Assembly (NCBI GenBank): GCA_018814305.1
Contig: JAHJAA010000034.1
Span: forward strand, 1 to 54,566
Length of the DNA: 54,566 bases
Origin: Pseudomonadota bacterium
GTDB lineage: Bacteria; Desulfobacterota; Desulfobulbia; Desulfobulbales; JAGXFP01
Direction: 5' to 3'
Position numbers and translations under genes: made by a program. The notes beneath the pieces were generated by a model. That model was not told the DNA's origin. It did not search any database and saw only the letters and a list, made by a program, of their open reading frames with translations. Position 1 is the first letter of the stretch. Each line of letters starts with the position of its first letter. Shown in pieces: positions 54,495 to 54,566 of the stretch.

Positions 54495-54566
54495 TTATCC
54501 TGACTACGGAAGAAGCCAGCACGCTAAAAACAATTTCAAATAGCCGATCGGCCGAATATCGCCAAG
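54473..54566 (+). mobile_element. IS630-family transposase, N-terminal fragment cut by window edge
   Basis: 31 residues are visible: MPRQAPNIILTTEEASTLKT, then SNSRSAEYRQ. The L-T-x-x-E-x-x-x-L-x-x-[IL]-x-x-SR-x-A-x-Y pattern is that of IS630-type transposases (helix-turn-helix start). It lies about 40 bases after the GGDEF gene. The remainder and both element ends cannot be judged. Confidence 0.6.

Overview
The window looks like a chromosomal segment from an anaerobic, hydrogen-using Desulfobacterota-type bacterium. A Desulfobulbales-like sulfur or sulfate metaboliser is my best guess, from gene content only; no rRNA or marker gene is present. The pointers are a periplasmic Hyb-type hydrogenase, a cytosolic Mvh-Hdr electron-bifurcating complex, a small cbb3-type oxidase module, a large Che cluster and paired PilZ proteins.

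Layout. (a) 1-3758 (+): end of an unknown gene, a CcoO protein fused to two extra cytochrome c domains, two tiny membrane proteins, a cupredoxin-like protein and a cytochrome-porin resembling Cyc2; a strong terminator follows. (b) 4018-4670 (+): a sigma54-type promoter drives two tandem, mutually similar 67-68 residue membrane proteins. (c) 4690-7480: a CDF metal exporter (-) and a two-domain CDP-alcohol phosphatidyltransferase (+). (d) 7755-13424 (+): Hyb-type [NiFe] hydrogenase operon (small subunit, ferredoxin, large subunit, protease, membrane subunit). The large subunit has an in-frame UGA exactly where the second Cys of its N-terminal nickel-binding motif should be, followed by a good bacterial SECIS-like hairpin. 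It is read here as a [NiFeSe]-type enzyme with selenocysteine in an unusual position. (e) 13543-20805 (-): a tightly overlapping hdrC-hdrB-hdrA-mvhD-mvhG-mvhA-protease operon, with HdrC fused to a MerR-type DNA-binding domain. (f) 21205-27349 (+): hypA-B-F-C-D-E, the complete common maturation set serving both hydrogenases.

(g) 27401-31992: an accessory cassette of envelope proteins (LecA-like lipoprotein, patatin lipoprotein, IPT/TIG protein) bracketed by two copies of an approximately 57 bp imperfect direct repeat, followed by a long non-coding stretch with a perfect sigma54 promoter and a terminator that could define a very short RNA. (h) 31993-37807 (-): a small DUF2892 protein, a polytopic glycosyltransferase-like protein, outer-membrane proteins including a PagL-like lipid A deacylase, and RecQ. 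(i) 38160-48802 (+): a complete chemosensory cluster (soluble receptor-like protein, STAS, CheY, CheA, membrane receptor, CheW, CheR, CheD, CheB). CheA carries a MshEN-like double repeat, which suggests a possible link to cyclic di-GMP. (j) 48886-52555 (-): SH3 protein, NapH-like ferredoxin, a CXXC mini-protein, a thiamine-binding-type protein, two PilZ proteins and an unknown protein. (k) 52668-54566 (+): prepilin peptidase, a PAS-GGDEF diguanylate cyclase and the beginning of an IS630-type transposase cut by the window edge.

How the parts fit (inference). Periplasmic Hyb oxidises H2 into the quinone pool. Mvh-Hdr splits electrons from H2 between ferredoxin and a disulfide acceptor in the cytoplasm. 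The Hyp proteins build the metal sites of both, and each large subunit has its own protease. The main novelty candidates are the N-terminal-motif selenocysteine, the MerR-HdrC fusion, the sigma54-driven small membrane proteins, the sigma54-driven mini-transcript and the repeated-motif tail on the soluble chemoreceptor-like protein.
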